NCBI GenBank assembly: GCA_025201365.1 | Contig: JAIXMF010000006.1 | Span: forward strand, 682,001 to 746,000 | Length of the DNA: 64,000 nt | Reading direction: 5' to 3' | Source: Syncephalis plumigaleata | Taxonomy: Eukaryota > Zoopagomycota > Zoopagomycetes > Zoopagales > Piptocephalidaceae | In this document: in pieces, positions 1 through 11,843 of the stretch | How positions within the stretch are numbered: the stretch's first letter is position 1 | Layout: each line of letters opens with the position of its first letter | The notes under the pieces: generated by a model | The model's database searches: none | What the model saw: the letters and a program-made list of their open reading frames with translations, nothing else | Told to the model about the DNA's origin: nothing | Program-made: the position numbers and the translations under genes

Positions 1-939
1 GGATATACTAATGACGTGTTAGAACGTGTTAATACTCGCTAAGCAGTAGATGACATGTCATCCTTGTATTCTATTACCATTCACTCGATCTTCATAATGT
101 AGTAGGGCAAAGTTAGGTAACACGCGCATAAGTCGATCAGATTGTAGTTGATTCGGTTTCTCCTCAGCTAGTACAAGTTGCATGGCTCGTAGTGTACACG
201 AGGCAAGCTATTCGGCATTAGTATTCGATGTATTACCAGTGTTATCAGTCTAGTTACCTTGGGTGATTCTAGCCATTGTCGTTCATTTAGACGACGTACA
301 TCTTCGAGAATGATTTCCAAATTGTCTAATAGTACATTCTGAATTTCCTCCATATAATTATGCATCTTATTGCCTGTTCGTTGGCATAGATTGCCTAAAC
401 AATTAATGCTTGTCGTCGACATCCGCCTGTGTCGTTTGTTGGTCGTGCTAATGGCAATAAAATAGCTAGTAATGCATCATAATGCTATGATAGATGTTAA
501 TAAATCGATGTTATACAAATGAATAGACGCTACCTTACTACAATATGCTCCATGTCCATTGATTGTAGCATTAAGCGCGTGCAGCAACTCAATCGTATCA
601 TATGGCTTAGAGTTGGCAAGTGCCGCCAATAGCGTAATCAAAACACGATCCAGTAAATGAGTTCGAAATCGTTCTGGGCTCACCTAGACTAAACCGTAAG
701 ATGAATGCGAGGATAACTACACCTGACAACTTACAAGACGTTGTTTCCGAATAGCAACCAATTGACTACATAGCTCGGTAGTGGATAGTTTACGCGAGTC
801 TGAACACAAGTTCTTTATCTTACGAATCCAACGTAGCTACAATACATACACACATATATATATATATACGCATATTAATAATACTGTAAACACAAGTAAA
901 TAGTCAGTGGCAATTCACCTCGTCATCTTCCGTGGCCAT
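1..939 (-). CDS. HEAT/armadillo-repeat protein, HEATR6-like (C-terminus beyond window)
   Basis: This is the 5' part of a multi-exon gene that leaves the window at base 1. The start MATEDDE is followed directly by a GT donor. Later exons give LRWIRKIKNLCSDSRK, then a leucine-rich helical stretch with LLHALNATINGHGAYCSK, then NCLGNLCQRTGNKM, then LRAMQLVLAEEKPNQL. An intron of about 53 bases (roughly 206-258) with an actaat branch-like element joins WLESPK to LASCTLRAM. The alternating amphipathic helices look like HEAT/ARM repeats. The spacing of the LLHAL..YCSK and NCLGNLC blocks resembles the N-terminus of HEATR6 (ALAALVYCNGSKCQKY and HCMANLCLS in the human protein). That similarity is from memory and modest, so the family call is tentative. 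The gene lies about 70 bases downstream of the RagC gene on the same strand. Confidence 0.4.
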
Positions 940-1008
940 AGTGAATAATAAAGAGCGAAAAGGGCTTTAGTAAATAACAAGTGAAGTAATGGGGAATATC
1001 AAAGTTTA

Positions 1009-2727
1009 TTAAGAGGATAAAGCGGCAGCAGCAGTGTTGACATCGCCATTACGACGATTATCCCGTTGAAAGTGTGTACGCTGCATCTCGAATACTTCAG
1101 TGACTGCATCTTTGAAACAGCGTACATTATGATCTAGTAGACCATGATTTTCATAGTTTTCTGTACGCATTAGACAAATAAGTGCTAGATGGCTATATCA
1201 TTTATAAAGAGATATATATATATACAGTTAGTTTAATCAATTACCAAATGTACGCATACACCATATATCGACTTACCGATCAATTTGTCGAAAGAATAAA
1301 GTAATGCCGCTAGCCAGTTTAATAACTGAATGCGCACTCTCCTCGTTACTCGTCGTATTGCCACTAGTTACATCGGTGGATGTCGTTCTAGGCAGTGAAT
1401 TACCACTATTTTCTGCTGTATTTGTGACTGTAGTCATAGAGGAGGACGGTTCCCTAGTAAGTAGTTTACATTATCTATTGATTAATATTGCATGCATTGA
1501 TACAAGCAGTCGAATAATAGTAAGCGTTTCTTACCCGTAAATCGCAGATAAATCCAGGATAATATCAATCATTTCACTGCATATCTCGTAGGATTGCATG
1601 TCGACCGGTGAACTATCCGTGGCCAAGTACAACTTACTCTCAACATCGAAGAGAAATGCCTTTTCTATACCGGAATTCTAACAAGTAATGATTAACTAAG
1701 CTGTATGTGCGATTACTTGATAGACTGATGACTTACCGAGCATAGCATATCCAGTAGATTCTCCAAGGTAGGTAGTTGTGGTATTAGTTTCTGAACAACT
1801 TTACTACATGCCTCGTAAATAGAGCGATCATAGATGCTTGTTAGATAAAAGTTGATTTGAATATCCTCCAATCCTTCATCGGCCAACTCATCCACTAGTC
1901 GTCGTTGAATATCACGTTGAATATCTAATAGTAATAGTAATAACAAATGTCTACTTAGTCTACATCATATCATTCTAGTAGTTGCTTCCATTACCAAACT
2001 TGAAATCATCCGATAAACCATCCACCTTATGAATGAACACTTCAAAGGATATGCTTTGATTACAATCGAATGCTCGTACAATGATCATGTGTAGTTTCGA
2101 TAGTGCATCCGTGTAATCATCCTGCAAGTATGCCATCACCAATCAATTATAATTCTATAGAGATGAATACTCCTTAGTATACCTGTGCATCAATGACATA
2201 GACTAGAGTGCCAATCTGACCAAAGATGGAGAATGCATCGAATGCCGGATCAAATAGATCAAATCATTAGGGAAATCCCAGAGTTGAAACTCGATAAACG
2301 AACTATTATTATTATATCGATGGTAATCATTGTCAATGAGCAGTTACTTGTCTGCACTAGTTGATCTACTTACACAATATCATCCTTGATCAATCTTCGT
2401 GTACTATCGAGGTAGAGTGTGTCATTGGGTGCCATCTTATGGAATACTACTTTCTGAATACTTGATTTGCCACTTCTATAGTGATAATAATAGATATTAA
2501 CAACTAGAAGAGTACTAGTTTCACTACGTATTACTTGCCTTCGTAGTCCCATAAGCAATAGACGTGGTTTCTGTACATTACCCGGATTATGTTCGGATAT
2601 ATTAAGCGGTTTTCCGCTTTGTGTTATTGTTATTACCGTTGTTAGCTAACGTGTTCAAACTAAAGGGAAATGATAACACCGCCGTTACGCGGCGCATAGC
2701 TTACCTTCCACTAGGAGACGAATCCAT
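1009..2727 (-). CDS. GTR2: Rag GTPase C/D homologue (Gtr2-type)
   Basis: Small GTPase that pairs with a RagA/Gtr1 partner on the vacuole/lysosome to signal amino-acid status to TORC1. The P-loop reads [15 protein letters not shown] after splicing. It is followed by [17 protein letters not shown] (the RagC switch I block), a WDFP block, LVYVIDAQ, the G4-type HKVDGLSDD, and the very conserved [14 protein letters not shown] and [13 protein letters not shown]. The C-terminal roadblock-like half includes [20 protein letters not shown] and [17 protein letters not shown]. The start is MDSSPSG just upstream of the first intron. The P-loop intron (about 2479-2538) uses a GC donor. In the G3 region the usual WDFPGQ is WDFPND, and one base appears to be missing near 2262. 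The order and identity of blocks match animal RagC closely, so the family call is firm. Confidence 0.93.
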
Positions 2728-3207
2728 ATTATATATATATGTATATATGTATGTATGATACTGCCTAGTACTTCCTATTTACCAGCAATAAAACACAACA
2801 GCAATAGCATACATGGTCGCTTAGTTGTTGGCTCGTTTTACGCTGATAACATGGTGTCATTTACTTACAATAGTAACCGTACAAGAAAAATAACAAAAGC
2901 CCAAGTGACGGGACACAGTAAGGCGGTCGCACAACAGACAGGCTCTATCTACACGGTCGCGTTTAATGTGGTATATGATATTCCTTATTAAAAAACTGCA
3001 AGGAAAGAAAGGAAAAAGAATAAGCCAGTAGTGGCTGAAAGCATCTTGGCAACACACACACGCACACCAGGTGATATGACACGCTTCTTCAAACCATAGT
3101 CTACAAGTGTATCTATGATTCCAAATAGTCTACGTTTTGTTTTGACGATTACCGCCACCTATTAACACTACACCTATCTTATAGCATACCGTGCCAAATA
3201 GTTGATT
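2728..3207. promoter_or_regulatory. Divergent intergenic region between GTR2 and SGF29
   Basis: Spacer of 480 bases between two outward-facing genes, so it should hold both promoters. It contains a (TA)n-type tract at about 2729-2755. A short open frame at 2755-2991 has no recognisable domain and probably is not coding. I see no clear TATA box or binding motif. Confidence 0.5.
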
Positions 3208-4630
3208 ATGGCTACTACTGACCGAAAGATACGTGCAACTCGTGCCGGTACCGGTGAAGATCGAGACGAACTAGTATTATGGCGACGTATCACCGCTGAT
3301 TTACAAGTACTCGACAACACTTGTACCAAAACCAATTCCTTGTTGAAACAACTCAATCAGCTCTATGCAACTGAAGAACACGGTAACTGGCATGGGTGGC
3401 ATGAGCAGCGTCTATACTATGTTTCGTTACTAATGTGCACGCAAATACTCTAGAACGACGCGCGGTACAGAAAGGCGAGCGCTTATGTGAAGAGGCCATA
3501 GAAACCACGCTTGAGGAAAAAACGTAGGCAATAGAATAGTGTAAAATAGGACATTTATCAATACATACATACATACATGCATATGTACATGTGTATGTGC
3601 ACTTATTAGAATGGCTACGCGTCTAAAGGAACGTTTAGCGGTATTAATCGCCTTAAAGGAAGCAACCGATAATGAAGGTAAACCATCAAGCTGTTATTTG
3701 ATCTATTCTGAGGGGAGAGGAGTATCCATACTATATAAGCTAACTTGACTAGGGATACCATCCTCACCAGGTAGCACTGTTACGGCTGCGAGTACGCCAG
3801 AATCATCTAGAAGACGTAAGCGTCATTTAGAACAGGACGCATTCGATGGTAATACGCGTAAACCACGAAGGTAGGAGGCAGCGCTGTTTTCTACGAATAT
3901 TCATAATATAAACCTACTATGTTGATTTAGTTCACCAACTAAAAATATGATACCAATTCCTGCTGGGCAACGGGTAATCCAGAGAAGATGACACTTGTAA
4001 TAGTTGTGATTAATGTAGATATTCTTATTGTAGGTTGCCGCTAAGGTATCATCCGGTGATGATGATGTAGATGAATGGATTCTTGCAGTGGTCAAACGAT
4101 ATTACACGGAGAAACAAGTGTAAGTAACTATTTGTAATTGGCAATAATAGTATGCGCTACAATCTGTTATCGGATTAGTTATGAAGTCGAAGATGCCGAA
4201 GAGGATGATAGTGGAAATATTGCCACGTAAGTTACATAACATGTCATCAATCATTGTGCACATTCTTACTATGCCTGCAATATCATAGATACCAGCTATT
4301 GCCCAGATACATCCTTACCATTGGCAGTAGTGGTAGTAGTAGTAGGTAATGCGGGTCAGCGTACCAATGAGTTTCCCATTGGACATGTAGTCTTAGCGCT
4401 TTATCCCAATACAACATGCTTCTACAAGGCTAGCGTGACCCTTCCACCTAGTAAGGTGAGTGTAAACGGATAAATGATCTCTTGAACGGGAATACGTTAG
4501 TTTAACACTTGATATAGGTACGAGATCCTCGATGCAAGGGCAGTATGTGGTACAATTTGAGGATGACAATGAACAAGCTCAGGCAGTGCCTGCCAACATG
4601 GTATTAGACTATCCTGGACAAATAGATTAA
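3208..4630 (+). CDS. SGF29: SGF29 family SAGA subunit (tandem Tudor)
   Basis: Subunit of the SAGA histone acetyltransferase complex; the family reads H3K4me2/3 through a C-terminal tandem Tudor domain. The start is MATTDRKIRATRAG; an upstream TTG in the same frame was not used. The N-terminal half is a helical coiled coil (TKTNSLLKQLNQLYA, KERLAVLIALKEATDNEG). A linker with basic patches follows (SRRRKRHLEQDAFD). The Tudor part begins at KVSSGDDDVDEWILAVVKRY and continues through YEVEDAEEDDSGNIA, a block ending in LPLAVVVVV, and the signature LALYPNTTCFYKASV, ending GQYVVQFEDDNEQ and a VLDYPGQID tail. At least five short introns are present. AATAAA-like signals follow at about 4660-4680. The FYKA block and acidic Tudor loop make the family assignment strong. 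Confidence 0.9.
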
Positions 4631-5027
4631 TTGGTATTCGAGTACTTTGTATATGTACAAAATAAACAACAAATAAATAAATGAACAGTAATAAAAGCTA
4701 GCCTTTAGATGATGATGATGATGATGATGATGGTGATTACAGCTCGACTATTACATTGTGAGCATCTAGGTAGTCCAAAAAGGGAAGAATCAATTGCTAG
4801 TAAATCGACAAGCATGATGTGTAGAATAGTCAGCTGGATTGAAATAGGAATCAGCTGGATTGAAATGGTAATCGACATGTGTTCGTACTATATAAAGCGG
4901 ACATGCTAGTACATGTAGAGTGATTACACTCGTGGCTAATCTCATCGTATACCGATGCGTTTCTTTTCTTTTTAGTACATTTTTCTTTTTATTCTTACGC
5001 CCTAGACTATATCACAACTATACTACA
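4631..5027. other. Intergenic spacer with ATG/GAT microsatellite
   Basis: AT-rich spacer after SGF29. It holds polyadenylation-like AATAAA repeats near 4660-4680 and a (GAT)n tract at 4709-4733 that makes an artificial poly-methionine frame. It also holds a short direct repeat, agctggattgaaat, near 4831 and 4853. No gene is supported here. Confidence 0.5.
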
Positions 5028-6893
5028 ATGAAGAAAATTAGTACTACTAGAACGCTTACAGTTTTATTCGAAATATTACTGTTTAGCAATAGAGTATGGA
5101 CAACGAATACCTGGGGAAATGGATACTTTAGACAGACTTCACCAGATGCTAATATTTACTCGGAACTTCTGAAAACGTCCATTCATACAACCCTCATAAT
5201 GAAATCACAGGATTGAGCACTCTCTACAAAACGATACCAGATGGATACGGCGTTAAGATTGCATTGGTCACCGGTGATGTCAATTATAGGAGTCCTTCAT
5301 TGAAGCTGCTTAATTATGGCTACCGGTTTGAGGGTGATGACATCAACGGAGTTACTATAAAGTGGAGACAAGATCCCTAGCGACCATCACTAGCAAGCAT
5401 GGAACGGCTATGGCGGGTATCATTGCCGGTAAGCAAGATAGCTTTCGTGGTGTTGCCTACGCTTCCGAGTTACACATTTACAACGTGTTCGGTAATCGTA
5501 ATTCGACATCGACCTCGCTCGTTTTAAGTGCATTAGAGAGGGCGATTAATAGTAAGGTCAATGTCGTTGTCTTGCCGGAAATCCAGCAACTAGACACGCA
5601 TCAGGAGAAATTGAAACAGACGATAAAGTATGCGGCAACACAAGGAATGATCATACTCGTGGCGGCAACCACTAAGAATCTAAGTGACAAGAAGGTATAT
5701 TTCTCGTATCATGACTCGCCGGTCATATCGGTCGGCGGTTATGCGCAATCATTCCAGCTGGCGCATTGGTTCGAGGAGGAAGGAACCGGCAAGCGTATCA
5801 GTTTCATATCACCTTGCAGACAGATCGACTACAATCTAGGTAGTAAGAGGGTGATCACTCTTCTCAAACGCAGTAAAATCGATGCCGATTATAGGAAAAT
5901 TGTCAAAGGAAACATCTTACTGGCATCGGCGTCTACTCACGCGGATATAGTGGCCCTAGAGAAGCGTGCCAAGAGATTAAACGCAGGAGGAATTATTATA
6001 TTACGTAATGGAGTGCAGCAACGCAACAAGATGGCATGTACTATACCAGTGTTCGAGGTTAACGCGCAACATTATAAACATATTCAGGACAACCGCAATG
6101 ATCATCTATTTGTCTTTGCTGGAAGATACGGCAATATTAAAGATAACGAGTTACTACGTGTTTACGAGAAGCATACGCCTAATTCTATCGAGTGGTATCT
6201 TCGACCTGACATTCTAGGACCGAGTACCAATGTTTACACCGCTTCAATCGATTCGAAGAAGGCATACGAGTTTTACAGCGATATCAATGCGGCACTTGCC
6301 TATACGGCAGGTGTTTCTGCCTTACTATTGAAATACATTAAGGATTCACCTACATTAAGGAAACATGGCATGAACGTGGTCACCGTTAAGACTATCTTAC
6401 AAAACATGGCAATGCCCATCATTCAACCGAACACTTTCATACCATTGCCTCTTCTATATCAAGGCGCGGGTGTACTATCCGTTGGAAAGCCCATCATGAA
6501 GGATCTCTTCATTCAACCGCCGTTCCTCAAGCTAAAAGCTACGCAAGACACGTTTATCAAGCGATCCATCTTTATCGATGCATGCCAAATAGGCATGGCT
6601 ACACCTTTACCTGGTTCCTGCGAATCCTATGCTGATCTCAGTACCGGTACAAGATTACTTTCACCCTTTGATCCAATAGCGTCGTTAACTGTCGAGTTCA
6701 TGCCTGACGAAAAACTTAAGTTGCATAGTACGGGCAGCTTGCATGTTACATTCAATATTGCTCACAAGATACCAAACAAGTTAAACTACATTATTCCGGA
6801 TATATTGTAATTACACCGAACAATCCACGCTACAACAATAGTCCCGATAGCATCGTTTACATTCCATATTCTGGAAAGATAGAAATGCCATGA
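5028..6893 (+). pseudogene. Subtilisin-like (S8) protein with PA domain, catalytically degenerate
   Basis: Intronless relative of fungal secreted S8 proteases with an inserted protease-associated domain. It opens with a possible signal peptide (MKKISTTRTLTVLFEILLF). The block NEITGLSTLY precedes GVKIALVTGDVNYRSPSL, which aligns with the Asp region of the family, but the catalytic Asp is replaced. The His block SKHGTAMAGIIAG is intact. The oxyanion Asn region reads ILVAATTKN instead of AAGN, and the Ser block reads INAALAYTAGVSALLL where GTSxAxPxVAG is expected, so the nucleophile Ser is Ala. A PA-like stretch (ILLASASTHADIVALEKRA, GGIIILRNG) lies between. The C-terminal YSGYIVITPNNPRY and VYIPYSGKIEMP are in another frame. 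There are about three frame breaks; some may be assembly indels. Either a pseudogene or a pseudoprotease. Confidence 0.7.
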
Positions 6894-7335
6894 TTATTGT
6901 ATGCCTTTCTAGCTTTGCTTAACAAGAATTGCATATCTTATGACTGGTCAATTAAATGATTCTACAAAAATAAAAAATAAAAAGTTACCATGGTATTCGA
7001 ATAAGCATTGCTAATTGTATCTCTATGTTGTATTTCATTTAACAGTATCGGTTATCATATTAAAAAGTTATTTCATTATGTAGGCGTATAGATGTTTATG
7101 ACGAAGGCAATTTATTTCATTCTAATATCACGCGCGACTGCTGTCCCTTCATTGCGCAACAGGACTAGCACGACACTTTATTATGCAACCACATGTATAC
7201 GAGTGATTTATTGCTTGAGGAGATAAGAATGAATGAATTATAGGGTACTAGAATAGCTCTGCATCAAAGTCACGACTAATACTACTACTTCTACCGTTGT
7301 TGCTGCTGCTGCTGTTCCTGCTGCTCTTATTACTA
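6894..7335. other. Convergent intergenic spacer
   Basis: About 440 bases between two 3' ends. It is AT-rich with AATAAA-like sites near 6968-6980 and a GCTGCTGCTGCT-like tract at 7300-7325, just beyond the tubulin stop. No gene is seen. Confidence 0.5.
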
Positions 7336-9113
7336 TTACTCTTCATCACCAAGCTCCTCTTCATCATCGTAGTCTTCCTCGTCGTCGGCGGTGGCCTCCT
7401 GGTATTGTTGGTACTCGGAGACCAAATCGTTCATGTTGGACTCGGCTTCAGTGAACTCCATCTCGTCCATACCCTCGCCGGTGTACCAATGAAGGAAAGC
7501 CTTACGACGGAACATAACGGTGAATTGCTCGCTAACACGCTTGAACAACTCTTGGATGGCAGTGGAGTTACCGATGAAGGTGGACGACATCTTCAAACCC
7601 TTTGGTGGAATGTCACACACGGCGGTCTTGACGTTGTTGGGGATCCATTCGACAAAGTACGAGCTGTTCTTGTTCTGGATACCGAGCATCTGCTCGTCGA
7701 CTTCCTTCATCGACATGCGACCACGGAACATGGTGGCGACGGCGAGGTAACGACCGTGACGTGGATCGGCGGCGGCCATCATGTTGTTGGCATCGAACAT
7801 TTGCTGGGTAAGCTCGGGCACGGTGAGTGGACGGTAGTTCTGGGAGCTACGCGAGGTCAATGGTGCGAAACCGACCATGAAGAAGTGAAGACGAGGGAAT
7901 GGCACCAAGTTGACGGCAGTCTTGCGCAAGTCAGAGTTCAACTGACCGGGGAAACGCAAGCAAGTGGTGACGCCGGACATGACCATCGAGACGAGATGGT
8001 TCAAGTCGCCGTAGGATGGGCTGCTAAGCTTCAATGTACGGAAGCAAATGTCGTACAAAGCCTCGTTATCGATACAGAAGGTCATATCGGAGTTTTCAAC
8101 GAGCTGATGCACGGACAAGGTGGCATTGTATGGCTCGACCACCGTGTCGGATACCTATAAGAGTTAATCAAAACAAACAAACAAACAAACAAACAAACAA
8201 AAGTATCCATATATTAGTAATAGATCCATGATTACACACACACACCACACACACACACACACCACAAAGAGAGAGATAAAAAGATAAAAAATAAAAAACA
8301 GGCTTGTGCTACTCATGATACTAGTGATGATGACATGATTGTCCATTCATGTCCATGACGTGTATGTACGTGTATGCGCGTGGCTTACCTTTGGGGATGG
8401 CACCACCGAGAAGGTGCACATCATACGATCGGGGAATTCCTCGCGAATCTTGGAGATAAGGAGCGTACCCATACCGGAACCAGTACCACCACCCAACGAG
8501 TGAGTGACCTGGAAACCTTGTAGACTGTCGCAGCCCTCGGCTTCCTTGCGGACGATTTCGAGTACGCTGTCTACGAGTTCGGCGCCTTCCGTGTAATGGC
8601 CCTTGGCCCAGTTGTTACCGGCACCGGATTGCGCGTGGACAAAGTTGTCTGGATGGAATTGTCCGCCGTTGGGGCTGGAGCGGATGGTATCCATAGTACC
8701 TGGCTCCAAATCGACCAGGACGGCGCGTGGCACGTATCTGCCCTTCGCGGCCTCATTATAGTAGACGTTGATACGCTCGATCTGCGTATCAGTGCTGTTG
8801 GCACTACCTCCATTTTGGTCAAGACCGTGTTCTTCAGAGATGACTTCCCAGAATTTGGCACCTAGATTGAGGAAACGAAAGATGATGATGATAGTAAAAA
8901 TGGATTAGTTAGCATACACGCTGGATGATGAGCTTCTTTTTCTCTTTCTAACGATGTAGTCATCGCAACAATCAAGCAAGATCTTTATATACAAGGCGGG
9001 AACTGCATCACTTGATTCATACGCAAAATAATAAGCGCGACCATCATGGTTTTATTTTACTCACCAATTTGGTTACCGCATTGACCTGCTTGAATGTGGA
9101 CAATTTCACGCAT
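7336..9113 (-). CDS. TUB2: Beta-tubulin
   Basis: Structural GTPase of microtubules. The start [17 protein letters not shown] carries the translation autoregulation MREI and the N-terminal nucleotide loop. Next come [31 protein letters not shown], the GTP-binding loop [40 protein letters not shown] and an acidic tail ending GDEE. Three introns interrupt the gene: one after QIG, one longer one at 8873-9064, and one at 8155-8388 that joins PSPK to [10 protein letters not shown]. The 8155-8388 intron contains (CAAA)n and (CA)n microsatellites. The reading is unbroken. The loop around residue 198 reads NSDMTFCID where NSDETFCID is usual, so the conserved Glu of the colchicine/benzimidazole site is Met. 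Residue 165 appears to be Cys and 167 remains Phe. Confidence 0.97.
8164..8265. repeat. Microsatellites in beta-tubulin intron
   Basis: A (CAAA)n run of about eight units at 8170-8201 is followed by interrupted (CA)n at about 8235-8265. Both lie within the intron between PSPK and VSD of beta-tubulin. Confidence 0.85.
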
Positions 9114-9470
9114 ATTGGCTGTTTAATAGAATGTAATAACAATTTACACTGCACGCAAGTGAGATGTAAGAAGTATAGGATGTCCTAAGTGTAAATAGTG
9201 TATTGGGATGTTGGTGAGAGTAAGTCAGGTGGAAGAAATACGAGAAAGAGAAAACGCGGAAAATGCGGAAATGTAGGCGGCGCTTTTAAATCAATTCCCT
9301 TTTTAAACTGGGAGGGTAGCATCTGCCTAAGAATGATCCGACCCACTCCGCAGCTACTCGCTAGCCCAACTGTATTAGCCACGCTAATGGGATGATAACG
9401 ACAGCAGCAGCTGCTGACACTACACCACCACCACCACCATCATCATCATCAGCAGCACCATACCGTCCAA
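9114..9470. other. Upstream region of beta-tubulin
   Basis: This stretch should hold the tubulin promoter, read on the minus strand. It also includes an open frame without known domains (9198-9395) and a CAC/CAT/CAG trinucleotide tract at 9402-9452. Nothing else is recognised. Confidence 0.4.
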
Positions 9471-9683
9471 TTGCCCCATGCCTTGTCCACTTGCAGCGAC
9501 AAGTTCATTGGACAATATCGTGCTGCACACATGTATGGCAATTATACATGTGTCAATCAAGAATTGTATTACTGGATGCGCATTCAACTTTTTGCATATA
9601 TAAAACGAGTTACGTTGTTGTCAGTTTGCCGCATGGCCGACATGTCACTCTATTGTGTAAACACTAGCGAGTGTATAGGATAA
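9471..9683 (+). CDS. Short uncertain open frame, Cys/Tyr-rich
   Basis: A 70-codon frame starting within PHALSTCSDKFIG and containing QYRAAHMYGNYTC, NQELYYWMRIQL and VCRMADMSLYCVN. It is preceded in the same frame by His/Gln repeats and two adjacent stops. I do not recognise the product. It might be an exon of a small gene, or chance. The cysteine spacing is not a standard CX9C pair. Confidence 0.15.
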   Translation: MPHALSTCSDKFIGQYRAAHMYGNYTCVNQELYYWMRIQLFAYIKRVTLLSVCRMADMSLYCVNTSECIG

Positions 9684-10446
9684 GCAGTGGCAGGGGTTGA
9701 CGCCTTGTAGAGTGAAATAATAATTTCTTTTATTGTGAAAATCATTATAGATACATGTATATATGCATCTATCTATGCAGTAAAGCAAGTTGATTTCTAT
9801 GACATAACACCAGATGTAATTTAGTAATAGCGATAGCAGTAAATATATAACGATTCTATTGTTCATAATGTTACGTTTCATGTGAATAATGATAATAATG
9901 ATAATGAAATCGCGTACATCATTCTAAAACAACACGAGTGTACATTTGTCCATTAGTATTAAATGATGTTTGGCTGTATCAATTACAATTAACAAGCCAA
10001 GTTACTAAATGTAACCACGATATCACAAGAATATAACGGCAATAGAGAGTTATCGAATGGAAAACCCTGTATTAACAAAGAAATACAAGCAACTACTTGT
10101 AGCTAACTATCGTTTCATCGGTGTATATACGTATAGATACGATAATAGGATAGATATAAATATGCTGTTTTACTTGATATACTAGATAGCAATTCAGTAC
10201 AAATATACGAAAGTGAATAAGAAAATGAAGGAAGTGAGACAATAGCAATGACAACAATAATAAAAATATCAAGTGATCATGGAAATCAACAAGCCAGTTT
10301 ATTACATTGTCATTATTTTCATCACTCGTGGTTTTTATCGTAGAGAAAGTGATAGTAATTGCTATGCTACTGCTACTACTACTACTGCCTTGTCCTATTT
10401 ACTCTGCTCGTAGACCGTGACTGCATGCCACAACGTTGTAAACAGC
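9684..10446. other. AT-rich intergenic region
   Basis: About 760 bases of AT-rich sequence with GATAAT and TATA runs and an ACT/TAC triplet tract near 10368-10386. No gene is seen. It lies upstream of the TAF8-like gene. Confidence 0.5.
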
Positions 10447-11812
10447 ATGGCCGCACAGCCTAATCTTCCGTCGTCTATTCTTCCACGAGTGATTATTCTT
10501 TAATCAATGCGCGCGAAACCGCTGACACGCTACTCGAGCAGTGTGTAGCCCTAATCTGTCAACAGTGCGGATTCGACACGATAACTCGCAGTGCACTGGA
10601 GCTACTTAAACAGCTGGTCTCTGTCTGTAAGCTAAACACGCAAAAGATGCTTTTTTTGATCGCGGTGTATTTATTATTGCCTGAGCAGATTGGAAGGAAT
10701 TCCTACGACAAGTCGCACGCGATGCAGAATTAGCCGGTCGGCCACGTCCTAATCTTAACGATATACGATGGTCTTTAGAGAAATCCGGGCTGATACAAAG
10801 TGTAACAGGTGATACGATACTATCGACGTCTACTAACGGGCAGGAGGCATTGAATAAGGAAGCTTCGCTAGACGTGAATACTAAAGCGATCAACTCGACT
10901 GAATCAGCAACAACAGCAACAGCAGAATCATTAAAGCAAGAACTCGTTAATCGTCGAGGTAAGCGATATCTCTACTATGATTGCCATAGTATACATACAT
11001 GTACATTTATTAGAACTGACTGTATCATCAATATAAAGACACACGTCGATGGAATGAATTGACAATAGGAAAGAAGCGAATGCCATCCACACGAGATGCC
11101 ACTAGTACGAATTTACAAGATATAGCTGGAATACTAGGTACATTGGAGCAATCAACTACTAAGGAGGATCAACCCGCGTATATATTATCGCATATGCCTC
11201 CATTGCCACCTAAATACACGTTTAGACATACATTGGTAAGTGTATTGTTATTACCATTATTGTGGATAGTATCTTATCATTCCGTTCTATTTGCTACACT
11301 ACAGATGGTCACACAGAAACTACGCGATTATAGCACGTTACGTATGGAGAGTGCGATCAATCACGTATGGTCGAGGAAAGTTTAAAGAAGCTAATGGCTA
11401 CCGCCAGTAGTAATAGCAGTACAGATGCCGATGTTAAATCGTCCAAGTTGAAACGTTCACTAGTCGACACTAACACAATAATATAATAATAATGACGCGA
11501 ATAACTTCGATACAACCAAGGAAGTAACAGAGGAAGCATGGTCAATTGGCCACTAGTCAATTGTGAACTCGCAAGTAATCGTGCCAATCTAACGGATGTC
11601 GATGATGTTGCATCCTTGACATCTACACTAGTATCACAGCCAAATCACTGGTCAGCCATGAGAATCCATTATCTATTCCTGCCACTACAGTATTGGCATG
11701 GCCTACAGGTATTGCAAATACTACTAATAATACATATGGCTATCATTCAGCTATAGCAACATCATCGTCATCAATGGCCGCCCCTATCCATGGAATAGTG
11801 GATAGCAGTGGT

Positions 11813-11843
<31 letters not shown>

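Noticed and set aside
2755-3057. Overlapping frames on both strands between GTR2 and SGF29
   Set aside because: Short, opposing and without any domain; most likely promoter sequence.
4709-4909. Poly-methionine start frame
   Set aside because: It derives from a (GAT)n microsatellite and has no family resemblance.
7297-8160. 287-codon frame antisense to beta-tubulin
   Set aside because: It is a shadow of the strongly biased codon use of the tubulin exon on the other strand.
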